From NCBI GenBank assembly GCA_021810525.1, contig JAJZIP010000013.1, positions 1 to 33,797 on the forward strand: a DNA stretch of 33,797 bases. The letters run 5' to 3'. Below the pieces are notes generated by a model, which was not told the DNA's origin, ran no database searches, and saw only the letters and a list, made by a program, of their open reading frames with translations. Below are positions 16,636 through 25,374 of the stretch, piece after piece; positions within the stretch are counted from its first letter, which is position 1, and each line of letters starts with the position of its first letter. The stretch is from Actinomycetes bacterium (GTDB lineage Bacteria > Actinomycetota > Acidimicrobiia > Acidimicrobiales > Acidimicrobiaceae). Both the position numbers and the translations under genes were made by a program.

Positions 16636-17595
16636 GTGACCACAATTGAAGTTAACGACCTATATATAGCTTATGGAGAGAAAATTGCTGTAGCTGGAAT
16701 CTCGTTTCAAGCGGACTCAAGTGAAGTGCTGACAATACTTGGACCCAATGGAGCTGGAAAGACCTCCACCGTCGAGTCGGTAGAAGGCTACCGCAAGCCT
16801 TCACGCGGCATTATAAGGGTGCTTGGACTCGATCCCTACAAGGATCTCCCAAAACTGGCGCCCTCAATCGGAGTCATGCTCCAAGACGGGGGGATCTACC
16901 CCAGAATGACCCCCCTCCAGGCGCTTCGCCTCTTTCACGGCTACTACAGAGATCCGCTCGACATCGACCAGCTGATACAGCTGGTGAATCTTCAGGGGGC
17001 GCTGAGGACCCCCTACCGCCGCCTTTCCGGAGGAGAGAAGCAGAGGCTGTCTTTGGCCTTGGCGATAATAGGACAGCCCGAGGTGGTCTTCTTGGACGAA
17101 CCGACAGCGGGCATTGATCCCGAGGGTCGGCTGGCGGTGAGAGAGGTGATCCGCAACCTGAAGTCCAAGGGGGTGTGCATCCTAATGACCACGCATGAAC
17201 TAGACGAGGCGGAGAGGCTCTCGGATCGGATAATAATCCTTGACAGGGGTACGATCGTCGCTGAGGGCACGCCCGAGCAGCTCATGACCGCATCGCGTGG
17301 AGACAGCATCCGCTTCAGCGCCCCCGGCGGGCTGGACCTGTCTCAGCTCGAACTCGAAATCGGAGCCTCCGTGGCGGAGGATCGGGCGGGAGAATACACG
17401 ATCTCGGCAGAGGCCACGCCCGAGAGAATCGCAAAGCTGACCTCGTATCTCGCAAGTAAGAACATCGCAATTGGCGACATAAGGGCAGCCAGGTCCTCGC
17501 TCGAAGATGTCTTCTTCGCACTGACGGGCAAGACGATGGATCCCGAAACACAGGATAAACCGGCCCGTGAACGCGGAAGCAGGAGACAAAGATGA
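16636..17595 (+). CDS. ABC-2 type exporter ATPase
   Basis: Product of 319 residues, start GTG. Walker A GPNGAGKT, Q-loop region VMLQDGGIYPRMTPLQ, signature LSGGEKQRLSLALAI, Walker B VVFLDEPTAGIDP, H-loop TTHELDEAERL, then a C-terminal extension (about 215-319) typical of DrrA-like ATPases. Pairs with the permease overlapping by 4 bases and precedes ctaA, the order seen in mycobacteria (Rv1458c-Rv1457c-Rv1456c, from memory). Probably exports a small molecule or lipid; a role linked to heme A or cytochrome oxidase assembly is suggested only by context. Only 26 bases separate its start from that of serS. Confidence 0.93.
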   Translation: MTTIEVNDLYIAYGEKIAVAGISFQADSSEVLTILGPNGAGKTSTVESVEGYRKPSRGIIRVLGLDPYKDLPKLAPSIGVMLQDGGIYPRMTPLQALRLFHGYYRDPLDIDQLIQLVNLQGALRTPYRRLSGGEKQRLSLALAIIGQPEVVFLDEPTAGIDPEGRLAVREVIRNLKSKGVCILMTTHELDEAERLSDRIIILDRGTIVAEGTPEQLMTASRGDSIRFSAPGGLDLSQLELEIGASVAEDRAGEYTISAEATPERIAKLTSYLASKNIAIGDIRAARSSLEDVFFALTGKTMDPETQDKPARERGSRRQR

Positions 17596-18323
17596 AACCA
17601 TATCTGGCTCAAGCCAAAACCGAAATCAAGCTGGCCCTTACCCAAGGAGAATCGCTTCTGGTAACCATCGGGATTCCCGTTATCGTTCTTGTAGGACTTT
17701 CGTTGACCAAGGCCCTCCCACTGCCGTCCACGGCAAAGTCGGCAACGGAGTTTCTTGTCCCCGGCACGATGACCTTGGCAATTATGGCTACAGGGATGGT
17801 CTCTACCTCGATTGCCACGGGAGTCGAACGCTCCTATGGAGTTCTCAAGAGACTCGGTACTACGCCGTTGGGCCGGCCCGCGCTGATGGCTGCCAAGATA
17901 ACCTCGATCCTTGTCGTCGAGGTCGTTCAGCTTGCAGTTCTTGCTGTCATTGGCTTGCTATTAGGATGGCATCCTGTCGGGAACTGGGGACTATTTGTCG
18001 TCTCAGCGATACTCGCCACTTCAGGCTTTGCTGGGATAGGGCTCCTTATGGCCGGCACCATGAAATCAGAGGTCATAATTGGTGCAGCCAACGGAATCTA
18101 TCTGATCCTTCTCTTTATTGGCGGGATCATCATGCCCATATCTTCGCTTCCAGGAGCTCTCGAGACTTTCGCACGCCTGTTGCCGGCAGCGGCGCTATCT
18201 GAGTCGCTGTACCACTCGATCGGGATCGGCGGCACTATCCCCCTATGGGCATGGTTGAACATGATCATCTGGGCGGTGGGAGCGCCATTGATCGCTGCCA
18301 AGAGTTTCAGGTGGGAGCAGTAG
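17592..18323 (+). CDS. ABC-2 type exporter permease
   Basis: Product of 243 residues with about six membrane helices (near 20-40, 52-75, 100-125, 133-158, 165-188, 215-235), the usual ABC-2 pattern. RSYGVLKRLGTTPLGRPALMAAK is the conserved cytoplasmic coupling region, and GGIIMPISSLPGALETFARLLP the late conserved loop. ATG overlaps the ATPase stop (ATGA). Forms the membrane half of the exporter upstream of ctaA. Confidence 0.92.
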   Translation: MKPYLAQAKTEIKLALTQGESLLVTIGIPVIVLVGLSLTKALPLPSTAKSATEFLVPGTMTLAIMATGMVSTSIATGVERSYGVLKRLGTTPLGRPALMAAKITSILVVEVVQLAVLAVIGLLLGWHPVGNWGLFVVSAILATSGFAGIGLLMAGTMKSEVIIGAANGIYLILLFIGGIIMPISSLPGALETFARLLPAAALSESLYHSIGIGGTIPLWAWLNMIIWAVGAPLIAAKSFRWEQ

Positions 18324-18367
18324 GCATGCTCTGATGAAGAACGGCGATCTCGTCTAGCATGTAGTGA

Positions 18368-19318
18368 GTGTCGTTACTGCAATCACAAAAACTGAGGATC
18401 TCTCCAAACGTATTCAAAAAGCTGGCCTTCTTCGCGCTCGTCGGCTTGTCCATCATCATCGTCACCGGAGGAGCTGTGAGGCTCACCGGCTCTGGCCTGG
18501 GCTGCCCTGACTGGCCGACATGCCAAGGCCAACAGTATGTTGCGCCCTTGTCCTTCCACCCGATGGTCGAGTTTGTGAACAGGTTGATAACCATAGTTAT
18601 GACGGTCGGAGTGATGCTTGCCGTGGCCGCTTCCTTTCTGCGCAAGCCATTCAGAAAGGACCTGGCTTGGCTCGCCTTCGGCCTGATCATCGGATTGATA
18701 GCGCAGATAATTCTCGGTGGGATAACGGTCCTTGAAAAGCTGGCGCCCCCCTTTGTCATGGCACACTTCCTACTATCACAAGTCATCGTTGCGGACGCCC
18801 TTGTGCTCTACAAGCGGGCCCGGACTTCTGACAAACCGGCAGTCCGGATGGTTTCGCGGGAGACGCTCTGGCTCGGAAGGCTAATGATTGCCAACCTCGC
18901 CGTGGTATTGATGGTCGGAACCGCCGTAACCGGTAGCGGTCCCCACTCCGGAAGTCCGATCGCACCTCGGCTGCCGTTCCCGCTCAGGGCGGTTGCTGAA
19001 CTTCACGCCGACACCGTCCTATTCCTCATCGGACTTACACTGGCCTCGCTATTTCTTCTCGCAGCAACCAAGGCTTCGGATGAGATCCAAAGAAGAGGGC
19101 GCGCGCTCCTCTGGGTGATGGCAGCACAGGGAGCCTTGGGCTACACTCAATACTTCTCCAAGCTGCCGGTATTGTTGGTAGGGTTCCACATCGCCGGCGC
19201 CACACTAGTTTGGATATTGATGATATGGCACTATCTCGGCTTCTTTTCGAGGCCGATCGAAGACGAAGTCCCGCTCATCGCCGATGACGAGATCAAGTCA
19301 TACCTGGCCAACGCCTAG
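18368..19318 (+). CDS. ctaA: Heme A synthase (CtaA/Cox15)
   Basis: Product of 316 residues, start GTG, about eight membrane helices. TGSGLGCPDWPTCQG carries the Cys pair of CtaA proteins; HPMVEFVNRL, MAHFLLSQ and ELHADTV, and GFHIAGATL give the conserved heme-ligand histidines. It oxidises heme O to heme A for aa3-type cytochrome oxidase, so aerobic respiration is expected. It follows the ABC-2 exporter by 44 bases. Confidence 0.93.
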   Translation: MSLLQSQKLRISPNVFKKLAFFALVGLSIIIVTGGAVRLTGSGLGCPDWPTCQGQQYVAPLSFHPMVEFVNRLITIVMTVGVMLAVAASFLRKPFRKDLAWLAFGLIIGLIAQIILGGITVLEKLAPPFVMAHFLLSQVIVADALVLYKRARTSDKPAVRMVSRETLWLGRLMIANLAVVLMVGTAVTGSGPHSGSPIAPRLPFPLRAVAELHADTVLFLIGLTLASLFLLAATKASDEIQRRGRALLWVMAAQGALGYTQYFSKLPVLLVGFHIAGATLVWILMIWHYLGFFSRPIEDEVPLIADDEIKSYLANA

Positions 19319-19332
19319 CCTAGGATTAGAGG

Positions 19333-19632
19333 ATGACAGGCAGCCTGCAGACCACTCCGGTCATTGAGCATATCGCGTTTCCGTCCGAGATCTTCGAAGA
19401 CGACCGCCCTTGGAAAGTGGTGGTCTGGAATGACCCGATCAACCTCATGAGCTACGTCACTTGGGTTCTGCAGAGGCTGTTCGGGTACTCGCTCGAGAAA
19501 GCCCATCAACTTATGATCGAGGTTCACACCAAGGGGAAGGCTGTGGTCGCATCCGGCGAGCGCGAGAAGGTCGAACTCGACGCCTATAGGCTGCACGAGT
19601 ATGGCTTGTGGGCCACGATAGAACAGGACTGA
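19333..19632 (+). CDS. clpS: ClpS, N-end rule adaptor for ClpAP/ClpCP
   Basis: Product of 99 residues. WKVVVWNDPINLMSYVTWVLQ is the ClpS hallmark (binding-pocket NDxxN/M region), followed by FGYSLEKAHQLMIEVHTKGKAVV and EREKVELDAYRLHEYGL. It hands proteins with destabilising N-terminal residues to the Clp protease. Lies 14 bases after ctaA and 2 bases before the DUF2017 gene, the usual actinobacterial pairing. Confidence 0.95.
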   Translation: MTGSLQTTPVIEHIAFPSEIFEDDRPWKVVVWNDPINLMSYVTWVLQRLFGYSLEKAHQLMIEVHTKGKAVVASGEREKVELDAYRLHEYGLWATIEQD

Positions 19633-19634
19633 AG

Positions 19635-20102
19635 ATGGCACCGCAAGAGATAAAGCGAATTGATCAAAGGAGGTTCAAGATCGATCTCCACCCCCAGGTC
19701 CGTCAGCTTCTTCTCGATCTGAAAGAGATGACGCTCTCACATGTCGAAGAGGGCTCCCCTGCGGCAAAACGAATCTATCCGATCGCCTATCAGAGTTCAC
19801 CGGAGATGGAAATGGACTTCGAGAGGTTGACCAGAGAGCCTCTCACCGACCTCCATCGCCAGAACCTGAATATTTTCGAGAGTAGCCTCTCGAAGTCGGA
19901 GCTGAGCGAAGATGAGGCACACGCATGGATGGGTGCATTGAACGACATGCGGCTCGTTCTTGGAACAGCTCTTGACATAGCAGAGGACCAGGAAGCGCCA
20001 GACGAGAATGACCCCAATTATGACGGATACGTAGTCTACGATTTACTTACATATTTACAGGGGATGTTAATCGAAGAGATGCAGGCTAAGGAGCGGGGCT
20101 AA
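19635..20102 (+). CDS. DUF2017 family protein
   Basis: From ATG 19635 (AGGACTGAAG just upstream) the product has 155 residues, starting 2 bases after the clpS stop; a longer frame from 19608 would overlap clpS. HPQVRQLLLDLKEM, RIYPIAYQSSPEMEMDFERLT and the late DYDGYVVYDLLTYLQG-like segment (DGYVVYDLLTYLQGML) fit the DUF2017 family that follows clpS in Actinobacteria. Mostly helical and acidic, no membrane segment. Function unknown; a link to ClpS-dependent proteolysis is inferred from position. Confidence 0.82.
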   Translation: MAPQEIKRIDQRRFKIDLHPQVRQLLLDLKEMTLSHVEEGSPAAKRIYPIAYQSSPEMEMDFERLTREPLTDLHRQNLNIFESSLSKSELSEDEAHAWMGALNDMRLVLGTALDIAEDQEAPDENDPNYDGYVVYDLLTYLQGMLIEEMQAKERG

Positions 20103-20206
20103 CGATCAAAGATCACGAGTTCCAGGTCTAAGACTGAAACCGCCGCTGGACTCAGGGACCCCCTATGTCAACCACTGAATCACTCCCAAGAACTTGAGGA
20201 CATGAA

Positions 20207-21892
20207 ATGAGCCAGGCTTCCAAGAGAGTTGTAGCTACTGGATTTGCGGCACACCCAAGGGCGGCCGCACTGGTCCAGAACTCTCTGTCCGGATCGATCG
20301 AGTTCGAGTTTTTGGAGCCACCGCTTGATCGAGAAATGCTTTTCGACCTTCAGGCGCTTTTAATCGGCCCTGCGTTTGACTTCAAATCCGACCTGCACAT
20401 CGCGGGCATAAACGACGCTTCACAAAAAGGTGTAAACGTAGTCGTGCTGGGCCCGCCGTCCGGTTCGGACTCCCCTGCTTGGCAGAAGCTCACCGGAGCC
20501 AAGGCGGCTGCCACCAAGCCCGCGGGTGAATGGTTCTTAAAAATCCAAGACTTCCCACCGCTGACCGAACGCCTATCGAGCGAGTTCGTCGCGGTCGGCC
20601 GACTGACGGTTCTCGAGCTTCACGATGGCACCGATGCGCTCCTGACGACAAGCATCGCGTTCAGAGATCATGTAACGGCGGCGATCAGGCGTCTTCCATC
20701 GTCCAGCGTCTGCACATTTGGCTTCAACCCAACTTCGGATCATCTCTCCCAGGATCTCGAAGCGTTGATCAGAAGAGCCGTGATGACCGGAGCCAATACC
20801 AAAGCTGGACCCTCCTCTCTCGGCGTGGGAATCGTAGGCTACGGCCCCTTCGGGGGGATGGGGAGCTACCACGCGGCTGCCGTTTCCGCGGTACCTGGAC
20901 TCCATCTGGTGGCGGTTGTCGACAACGACACCCAAAGACGCAGCGCTGCAGCAAAGGAGTTTCCAAGCGTAAAGGCGTACCAGTCAGCAGACGAGCTGGC
21001 TCTAGATGACGAGGTCGACATCTGCATCGTGGCCACTCCCCCAGTTAGCCATGCAGAGCTTTCGATAGCGCTTCTCGATGCCGGCAAACACGTGATCAGC
21101 GAAAAACCGATGTGCCTGACCCTCAGAGAAGCCAATCGCCTTATTGCCAAGGCCAAGGAAAGAGACAGGATGCTGAGCGTGAACCAGAACCGCAGATGGG
21201 ACCGTGACTTCCGCTCAGTCGCCAAAGTGGTATCGGACGGAAAGGTTGGAAGCCTGTTCAACATCGAAACTTTTGTAGGCGGCTTCGAGCACCCCTGTCG
21301 AGCCTGGCACTCAGAAGAGTCTGTCTCTGGTGGAGCCGTCTTCGACTGGGGCTCCCACCATGTCGATCAGATAATCCAGCTCTACGGCGACGCCCCTGCC
21401 AAGGTGAGCGCATCACAGCACAAGCGAGTATGGCACGACGTCACCAATGTCGATCAGATACGGGTACACATGCTTTGGGAGGATGGAAGGGAGGCCGAAT
21501 TCTTCCAGAGCGACATTGCTGCGATCAGAAAACCGAAGTACTTCATCCAGGGAACTATTGGAACTATCATTGGCCATTATCGGCCGATAATCGAGGAAAC
21601 CGTTACCTTGCCTTTTGGTTACGAAGAACGCGAACTTCACTACGCGGAGGCTCCGGCTGAGTTGAGACTTTCAAGATATGAAAGCGAGCAGGGGTTGGTC
21701 GAAGAGACCCTCCCGCTTGCAAGCCAGCAGAGGTTCGCCTTTCATAGGAACATCGCCAACCACCTGCTACTGAGAGAACCCCTGGCTGTGACTCCGGAAT
21801 CCGTTGCAGTCGTCATCGCAACCCTTGAAGCAGCGCAGCTGTCAAGCTCCACGGACTCGCAATATGTCAAGCTTAGCGAGGTTGAATGTTGA
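20207..21892 (+). CDS. Gfo/Idh/MocA oxidoreductase with an extra N-terminal domain
   Basis: Product of 561 residues, much longer than the usual 330-400. Residues from about 203 form a complete Gfo/Idh/MocA unit: Rossmann start GVGIVGYGPFGGMGSYHA, VVDND, IVATPPVSHAEL, the EKP motif VISEKPMCLT, and GGAVFDWGSHHVDQI in the substrate domain. Residues 1-200 are extra. ALLIGPAFD, GVNVVVLGPPSG, FPPLTERLSSEF and LLTTSIAFRDH suggest a degenerate ThuA-like (class I amidotransferase-like) fold, a family often found with Gfo/Idh enzymes; this is a weak inference. Likely NAD(P)-dependent sugar or polyol oxidoreductase. GAGGAC ribosome site before the ATG; overlaps the next oxidoreductase by 7 bases. Confidence 0.85.
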   Translation: MSQASKRVVATGFAAHPRAAALVQNSLSGSIEFEFLEPPLDREMLFDLQALLIGPAFDFKSDLHIAGINDASQKGVNVVVLGPPSGSDSPAWQKLTGAKAAATKPAGEWFLKIQDFPPLTERLSSEFVAVGRLTVLELHDGTDALLTTSIAFRDHVTAAIRRLPSSSVCTFGFNPTSDHLSQDLEALIRRAVMTGANTKAGPSSLGVGIVGYGPFGGMGSYHAAAVSAVPGLHLVAVVDNDTQRRSAAAKEFPSVKAYQSADELALDDEVDICIVATPPVSHAELSIALLDAGKHVISEKPMCLTLREANRLIAKAKERDRMLSVNQNRRWDRDFRSVAKVVSDGKVGSLFNIETFVGGFEHPCRAWHSEESVSGGAVFDWGSHHVDQIIQLYGDAPAKVSASQHKRVWHDVTNVDQIRVHMLWEDGREAEFFQSDIAAIRKPKYFIQGTIGTIIGHYRPIIEETVTLPFGYEERELHYAEAPAELRLSRYESEQGLVEETLPLASQQRFAFHRNIANHLLLREPLAVTPESVAVVIATLEAAQLSSSTDSQYVKLSEVEC

Positions 21893-22935
21893 GGGCGAAA
21901 AGAGATTCAAGTAGCTCCTCCAAGAAGATTCGTATGGGCGTCATAGGAGCGACCTCTTATGTTGCGAAGGCGGCCGTGATTCCAGCTATCCACTCGTCGT
22001 CGAAGGCTGAAATCGTGGCCATGGCGTCTAGAAGCGACAAGAGAAAGCTTCCGCACCGACGCGGAGTAGAGCTCTATGATAGCTACGAAGAGCTGATGCA
22101 GGCGGACGGCATCGATGCCATTTACATCCCCATACCAAACGCGCTTCATGCCGAGGCTGCAAAGTTCGCGATGGCCAATGGGAAACACGTGCTGTGCGAG
22201 AAGCCGCTTGCGATATCCGCGCAGGAAATCAGAGAACTTGCATCTTTCGCCACTGCCAATCAGCGAATCCTGATGGAAGCGTACATGACTCATTACCACC
22301 CAAGGAACCAAGAGCTGATGGGAGTTGTGTCGACCAGAAACGCGGTCAAGGTCCGGCACGTTCATGCAGGCTTCACCGGGACGCTGGAGCGAGCAGACGA
22401 CTTCAGGTGGAGACCAGAGATGGGAGGAGGCTCGCTCAGGGATGTCGGCGTGTACCTCATTTCTCCGATACTCGAAGCAGCCGGTCAGCTGCCGGAGTCC
22501 GTATACGGCCAGGCGGTCTACGCCGCATCTGGAGTAGACGAGAGCTTCACGGGCATTTTGAATTTCAGCGATGGAATGACCGCCACCATTTTCTCCTCCT
22601 TTGTTTCGGGTGAGGGGCAATACCTCCGATACACCCTCGAGAAGGGTAGGATCAGCCTGGTCAACGCGTTCACGCCGACGCTCGAGGACAACATCTTCGA
22701 GGTAAGCAACCAAAACGGCCGGGTGCAGAAGTTCAAGACCAAGCCCGCCAACTCCTACCTCGAGATGGTCAACCACTTCTGCGACCTCATCAACAACCAG
22801 GTGCCGCCTTTGAGGCCTCTTTCGAGCGCGTTGCTGGTCCAAATGATCGTCGATAAACTGCTTCTCTCTGCTCAAAATCGTGAGATCGTCTACCTTGGTC
22901 AATCCTCCCAGCTAGATCAAACCAATTCTGCTTAA
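21886..22935 (+). CDS. Gfo/Idh/MocA family oxidoreductase
   Basis: Product of 349 residues. IRMGVIGATSYVAKAAVIPAI is the nucleotide-binding start, IDAIYIPIPNALHAEAA the second Rossmann strand region, HVLCEKPLAI the EKP motif with the catalytic Lys, and MEAYMTHYHPR plus GGGSLRDVGVYLI the C-terminal domain; closest in feel to glucose-fructose oxidoreductase / dihydrodiol dehydrogenase types. ATG overlaps the preceding oxidoreductase by 7 bases, so the two are probably made together and may act on the same sugar-like compound. Substrate unknown. Confidence 0.92.
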   Translation: MLRAKRDSSSSSKKIRMGVIGATSYVAKAAVIPAIHSSSKAEIVAMASRSDKRKLPHRRGVELYDSYEELMQADGIDAIYIPIPNALHAEAAKFAMANGKHVLCEKPLAISAQEIRELASFATANQRILMEAYMTHYHPRNQELMGVVSTRNAVKVRHVHAGFTGTLERADDFRWRPEMGGGSLRDVGVYLISPILEAAGQLPESVYGQAVYAASGVDESFTGILNFSDGMTATIFSSFVSGEGQYLRYTLEKGRISLVNAFTPTLEDNIFEVSNQNGRVQKFKTKPANSYLEMVNHFCDLINNQVPPLRPLSSALLVQMIVDKLLLSAQNREIVYLGQSSQLDQTNSA

Positions 22936-22972
22936 TGGAAATACTCTCCTGCTGGTTGCGGTTTTATTTACC

Positions 22973-23830
22973 ATGAAGACAGAGTCGGTGAGAGTAGGCA
23001 GCGATTGCAGTGTTGTAGTGGACATCATAGAAGGCAAGCGCGACGGCTTTTTGCTGGCCCACGGCTTGGCTTCGAACGCGCGGCTGTGGGACGGTGTGGC
23101 AGACGAACTCAGCAAGCTCGGCTATAGGGTCGCAATAGTTGATCTGCGAGGACATGGCAGGTCTGACAAACCCGAGACTGGATATGACTTTGCCACGATC
23201 TCGGCAGATCTAGCCCTTGTCGTAGAACAACTCAACATGACGGCCGGCTTTTCCAAGCCAGTTGTCGTCGGACAATCATGGGGGGCAGCGGTAGCCGAGT
23301 CGTTTGCAGCCGAATACCCTGAGCTGACTCGAGGTATCGTTGCGGTAGACGGTGGAATGACCGCTCTGGCCGAGCGATTTCCCGAATGGTCGGAGTGCAA
23401 ATTGATCCTCGCCCCGCCCAACATGACGGGCATCCCGTGGGAGCATTTCGAATTCGTGGTTCGCTCGAACCATCCCGACTGGCCTGAAAGCGGAATCCGA
23501 GGAGTCCTTGCCAATATGGAAAGGCTTGCTGATGGAACGTTCAGACCGTGGCTCAGCCGCGATCATCACTTCGAGATTCTTTGGCATCTCTGGCAATACA
23601 ATCCCTTTGAAACCTGCGCAAGGCTGAAGGTACCGATACTTTTCGTCCCAGCGGGAGGCGATACAACCCGCGACCAGGAAAAGCGGAACGGGCTGGAAAG
23701 GCTACTGGAGCTGGCGCAAAACGCGAAAGCAGTTTGGTTCAGCCCCGCGGACCACGACATCCATGCGCAGTACCCACTACGGCTTTCGAACCTACTGCAT
23801 ACTGAAGTGTCGACGGGAATCTTCTCATGA
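22973..23830 (+). CDS. Alpha/beta hydrolase
   Basis: Product of 285 residues. Oxyanion HG in FLLAHGLASNARLWD, DLRGHGRSDKP, nucleophile elbow GQSWGAA with Ser102, a lid region (about 130-205), acid candidate in FVPAGGDTT and catalytic His in PADHDIHAQYP. Typical of soluble esterases, lactonases and C-C hydrolases; the substrate is not evident. No strong ribosome site. It overlaps the next gene by 4 bases and follows the oxidoreductases by 37, suggesting one operon. Confidence 0.9.
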   Translation: MKTESVRVGSDCSVVVDIIEGKRDGFLLAHGLASNARLWDGVADELSKLGYRVAIVDLRGHGRSDKPETGYDFATISADLALVVEQLNMTAGFSKPVVVGQSWGAAVAESFAAEYPELTRGIVAVDGGMTALAERFPEWSECKLILAPPNMTGIPWEHFEFVVRSNHPDWPESGIRGVLANMERLADGTFRPWLSRDHHFEILWHLWQYNPFETCARLKVPILFVPAGGDTTRDQEKRNGLERLLELAQNAKAVWFSPADHDIHAQYPLRLSNLLHTEVSTGIFS

Positions 23831-25125
23831 CAGAGCAGCCAACAATCTTGACGATCATGGGATCGGGTGAGACATCCCCAACCATGGTCAAAACCCATAG
23901 AGAAAATATCGCCATGCTGAAAAAGAAGAGTCCTTCTGGCGTGATCCTTGATACGCCGTTCGGATTCCAGAGCAACGCCGACGACATTTCTATGAAGGCA
24001 ATCGAATACTTCAAGGTCTCGGTCAACATCGACTGCGAGATAGCCTCGTTTAGATCAGCCGAGATCGACTCCTTGGACCGGGAGAAGTTCTTCTCGAAGC
24101 TCAGGAGAGCGGACTTCATATTTGCCGGACCGGGAAGCCCAACCTATGCGCTCAGGCAATGGAGGAACACTCCGGTACCCACAATCTTGATGAACAAGCT
24201 TTTAAAGGGCCCGGCCATTGTGACATTTTCCAGCGCTGCGGCTTTGACACTTGGAAGCCACACCGTTCCCGTCTACGAGATCTACAAGGTCGGGGATGAC
24301 CCCGACTGGGTGAGCGGCCTTGATATCCTCGGAACCTTCGGGATACGGGGTGCGGTCATTCCACACTTCAACAACGGGGAGGGTGGAAATCATGATACGC
24401 GATACTGCTATCTAGGGCAGGAACGTTTAGAGCTCATGGAGTCCCGGCTGAATGATGGGGAGTCGATCTTCGGAATAGATGAGCACACCGCTGTCACCAT
24501 CAACCTGGGGGATGAGACCGTAGCCGTCAGTGGCAACGGAACTTTCAATATACGAAACCAGGGACGCCAGGTGAGCTTCGAGAGCGGCACAACTCTGCCG
24601 CTCTCGTCGCTTTGCAACACCGAGGCATTTTTCAGGGGACGAGTCCAACCAAAGCAAGAGCTGTCAAAGCCGAAGGACGAGACGCCTTCACACCAGGTCT
24701 CTGCCCGCGACGGTGTGTCCCCACTGCGCATAGCGGTAAAGGAATCACAGTCCGCATTTGAAAAGGCAATGGCTGAAAAGGATATGGACGCCGTCACAAT
24801 GGTGGCGCTCACACTTCAAGGCGAAACCGAGAAGTGGGAAACAGAGACCTTCCAATCCGACGAGATGGAGCAGGCTAGGTCGGCCCTTCGCGCGATGATA
24901 CTCAGGCTCGGTGAGCTAGCGAAGCATGGCAGTACCGATCCAGAGGAGATATTCGGACCTTTCGTCGAGCTGGCAATGGAGATCAGACTGAAGGCCCGGG
25001 AGCAGAAACACTGGGAATACTCCGACAGGATCAGAGAAGGGCTGGAAGGTCTTGGAATTGAAGTGAGAGATATTCCTGGCGGCTCCGAGTGGATTTCAAT
25101 CGGAAACAAGCGAAAGACCTACTAG
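23827..25125 (+). CDS. Peptidase S51/cyanophycinase-like protein fused to a CysS-type C-terminal domain
   Basis: Product of 432 residues. Residues 1-265 look like a class I amidotransferase-like / S51 domain: ILTIMGSGETSP, FIFAGPGSPTYALRQW, FSSAAALTLGS at the nucleophile position (S51 enzymes have GxSAGA; the Gly is missing and the active Ser uncertain), AVIPHFNNGEGG, and FGIDEHTAVTI near the end. A Pro/Ser/Lys linker follows (about 275-310). The last 120 residues end AREQKHWEYSDRIREGLEG and GIEVRDIPGGSEW, close to the C-terminal tail of cysteinyl-tRNA synthetase. Such tails occur on non-synthetase actinobacterial proteins. Role unknown. Overlaps the hydrolase stop by 4 bases; tRNA genes follow. 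Confidence 0.78.
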   Translation: MTEQPTILTIMGSGETSPTMVKTHRENIAMLKKKSPSGVILDTPFGFQSNADDISMKAIEYFKVSVNIDCEIASFRSAEIDSLDREKFFSKLRRADFIFAGPGSPTYALRQWRNTPVPTILMNKLLKGPAIVTFSSAAALTLGSHTVPVYEIYKVGDDPDWVSGLDILGTFGIRGAVIPHFNNGEGGNHDTRYCYLGQERLELMESRLNDGESIFGIDEHTAVTINLGDETVAVSGNGTFNIRNQGRQVSFESGTTLPLSSLCNTEAFFRGRVQPKQELSKPKDETPSHQVSARDGVSPLRIAVKESQSAFEKAMAEKDMDAVTMVALTLQGETEKWETETFQSDEMEQARSALRAMILRLGELAKHGSTDPEEIFGPFVELAMEIRLKAREQKHWEYSDRIREGLEGLGIEVRDIPGGSEWISIGNKRKTY

Positions 25126-25146
25126 TATTGATTCTCGCTGCTAACT

Positions 25147-25222
25147 GCCCCCATCGTCTAGCGGCCTAGGACCTCGCCCTTTCACGGCGGTAACACGGGT
25201 TCAAATCCCGTTGGGGGTGCCA
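25147..25222 (+). tRNA. tRNA-Glu (anticodon TTC)
   Basis: Acceptor GCCCCCA pairs with TGGGGGT (one G-T pair), anticodon loop CTTTCAC, T-loop TTCAAAT in ACGGG/CCCGT stem, 3' G plus encoded CCA. First of a Glu-Asp-Phe cluster. Confidence 0.95.
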
Positions 25223-25280
25223 GATTCATCTCTGGAGTAGCTATGCTTTTGGTTCTACCCGGGCTAAATATTGCCCACTG

Positions 25281-25355
25281 GGACCTGTGGTGCAGCTTGG
25301 AGTGCACGTCGGCCTGTCAAGCCGAAGGTCGCGGGTTCAAATCCCGTCAGGTCCG
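25281..25355 (+). tRNA. tRNA-Asp (anticodon GTC)
   Basis: Acceptor GGACCTG pairs with CAGGTCC, anticodon stem CGGCC/AAGCCG region with loop CTGTCAA, T arm GCGGG-TTCAAAT-CCCGT. Discriminator G; CCA is not fully encoded (GCA follows). Confidence 0.95.
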
Positions 25356-25374
25356 CAAACGGCGTTGCCGTTGG

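Noticed and set aside
21907-22902. 331-codon open frame on the minus strand
   Set aside because: Fully antisense to a clear Gfo/Idh/MocA gene; the translation has no family features.
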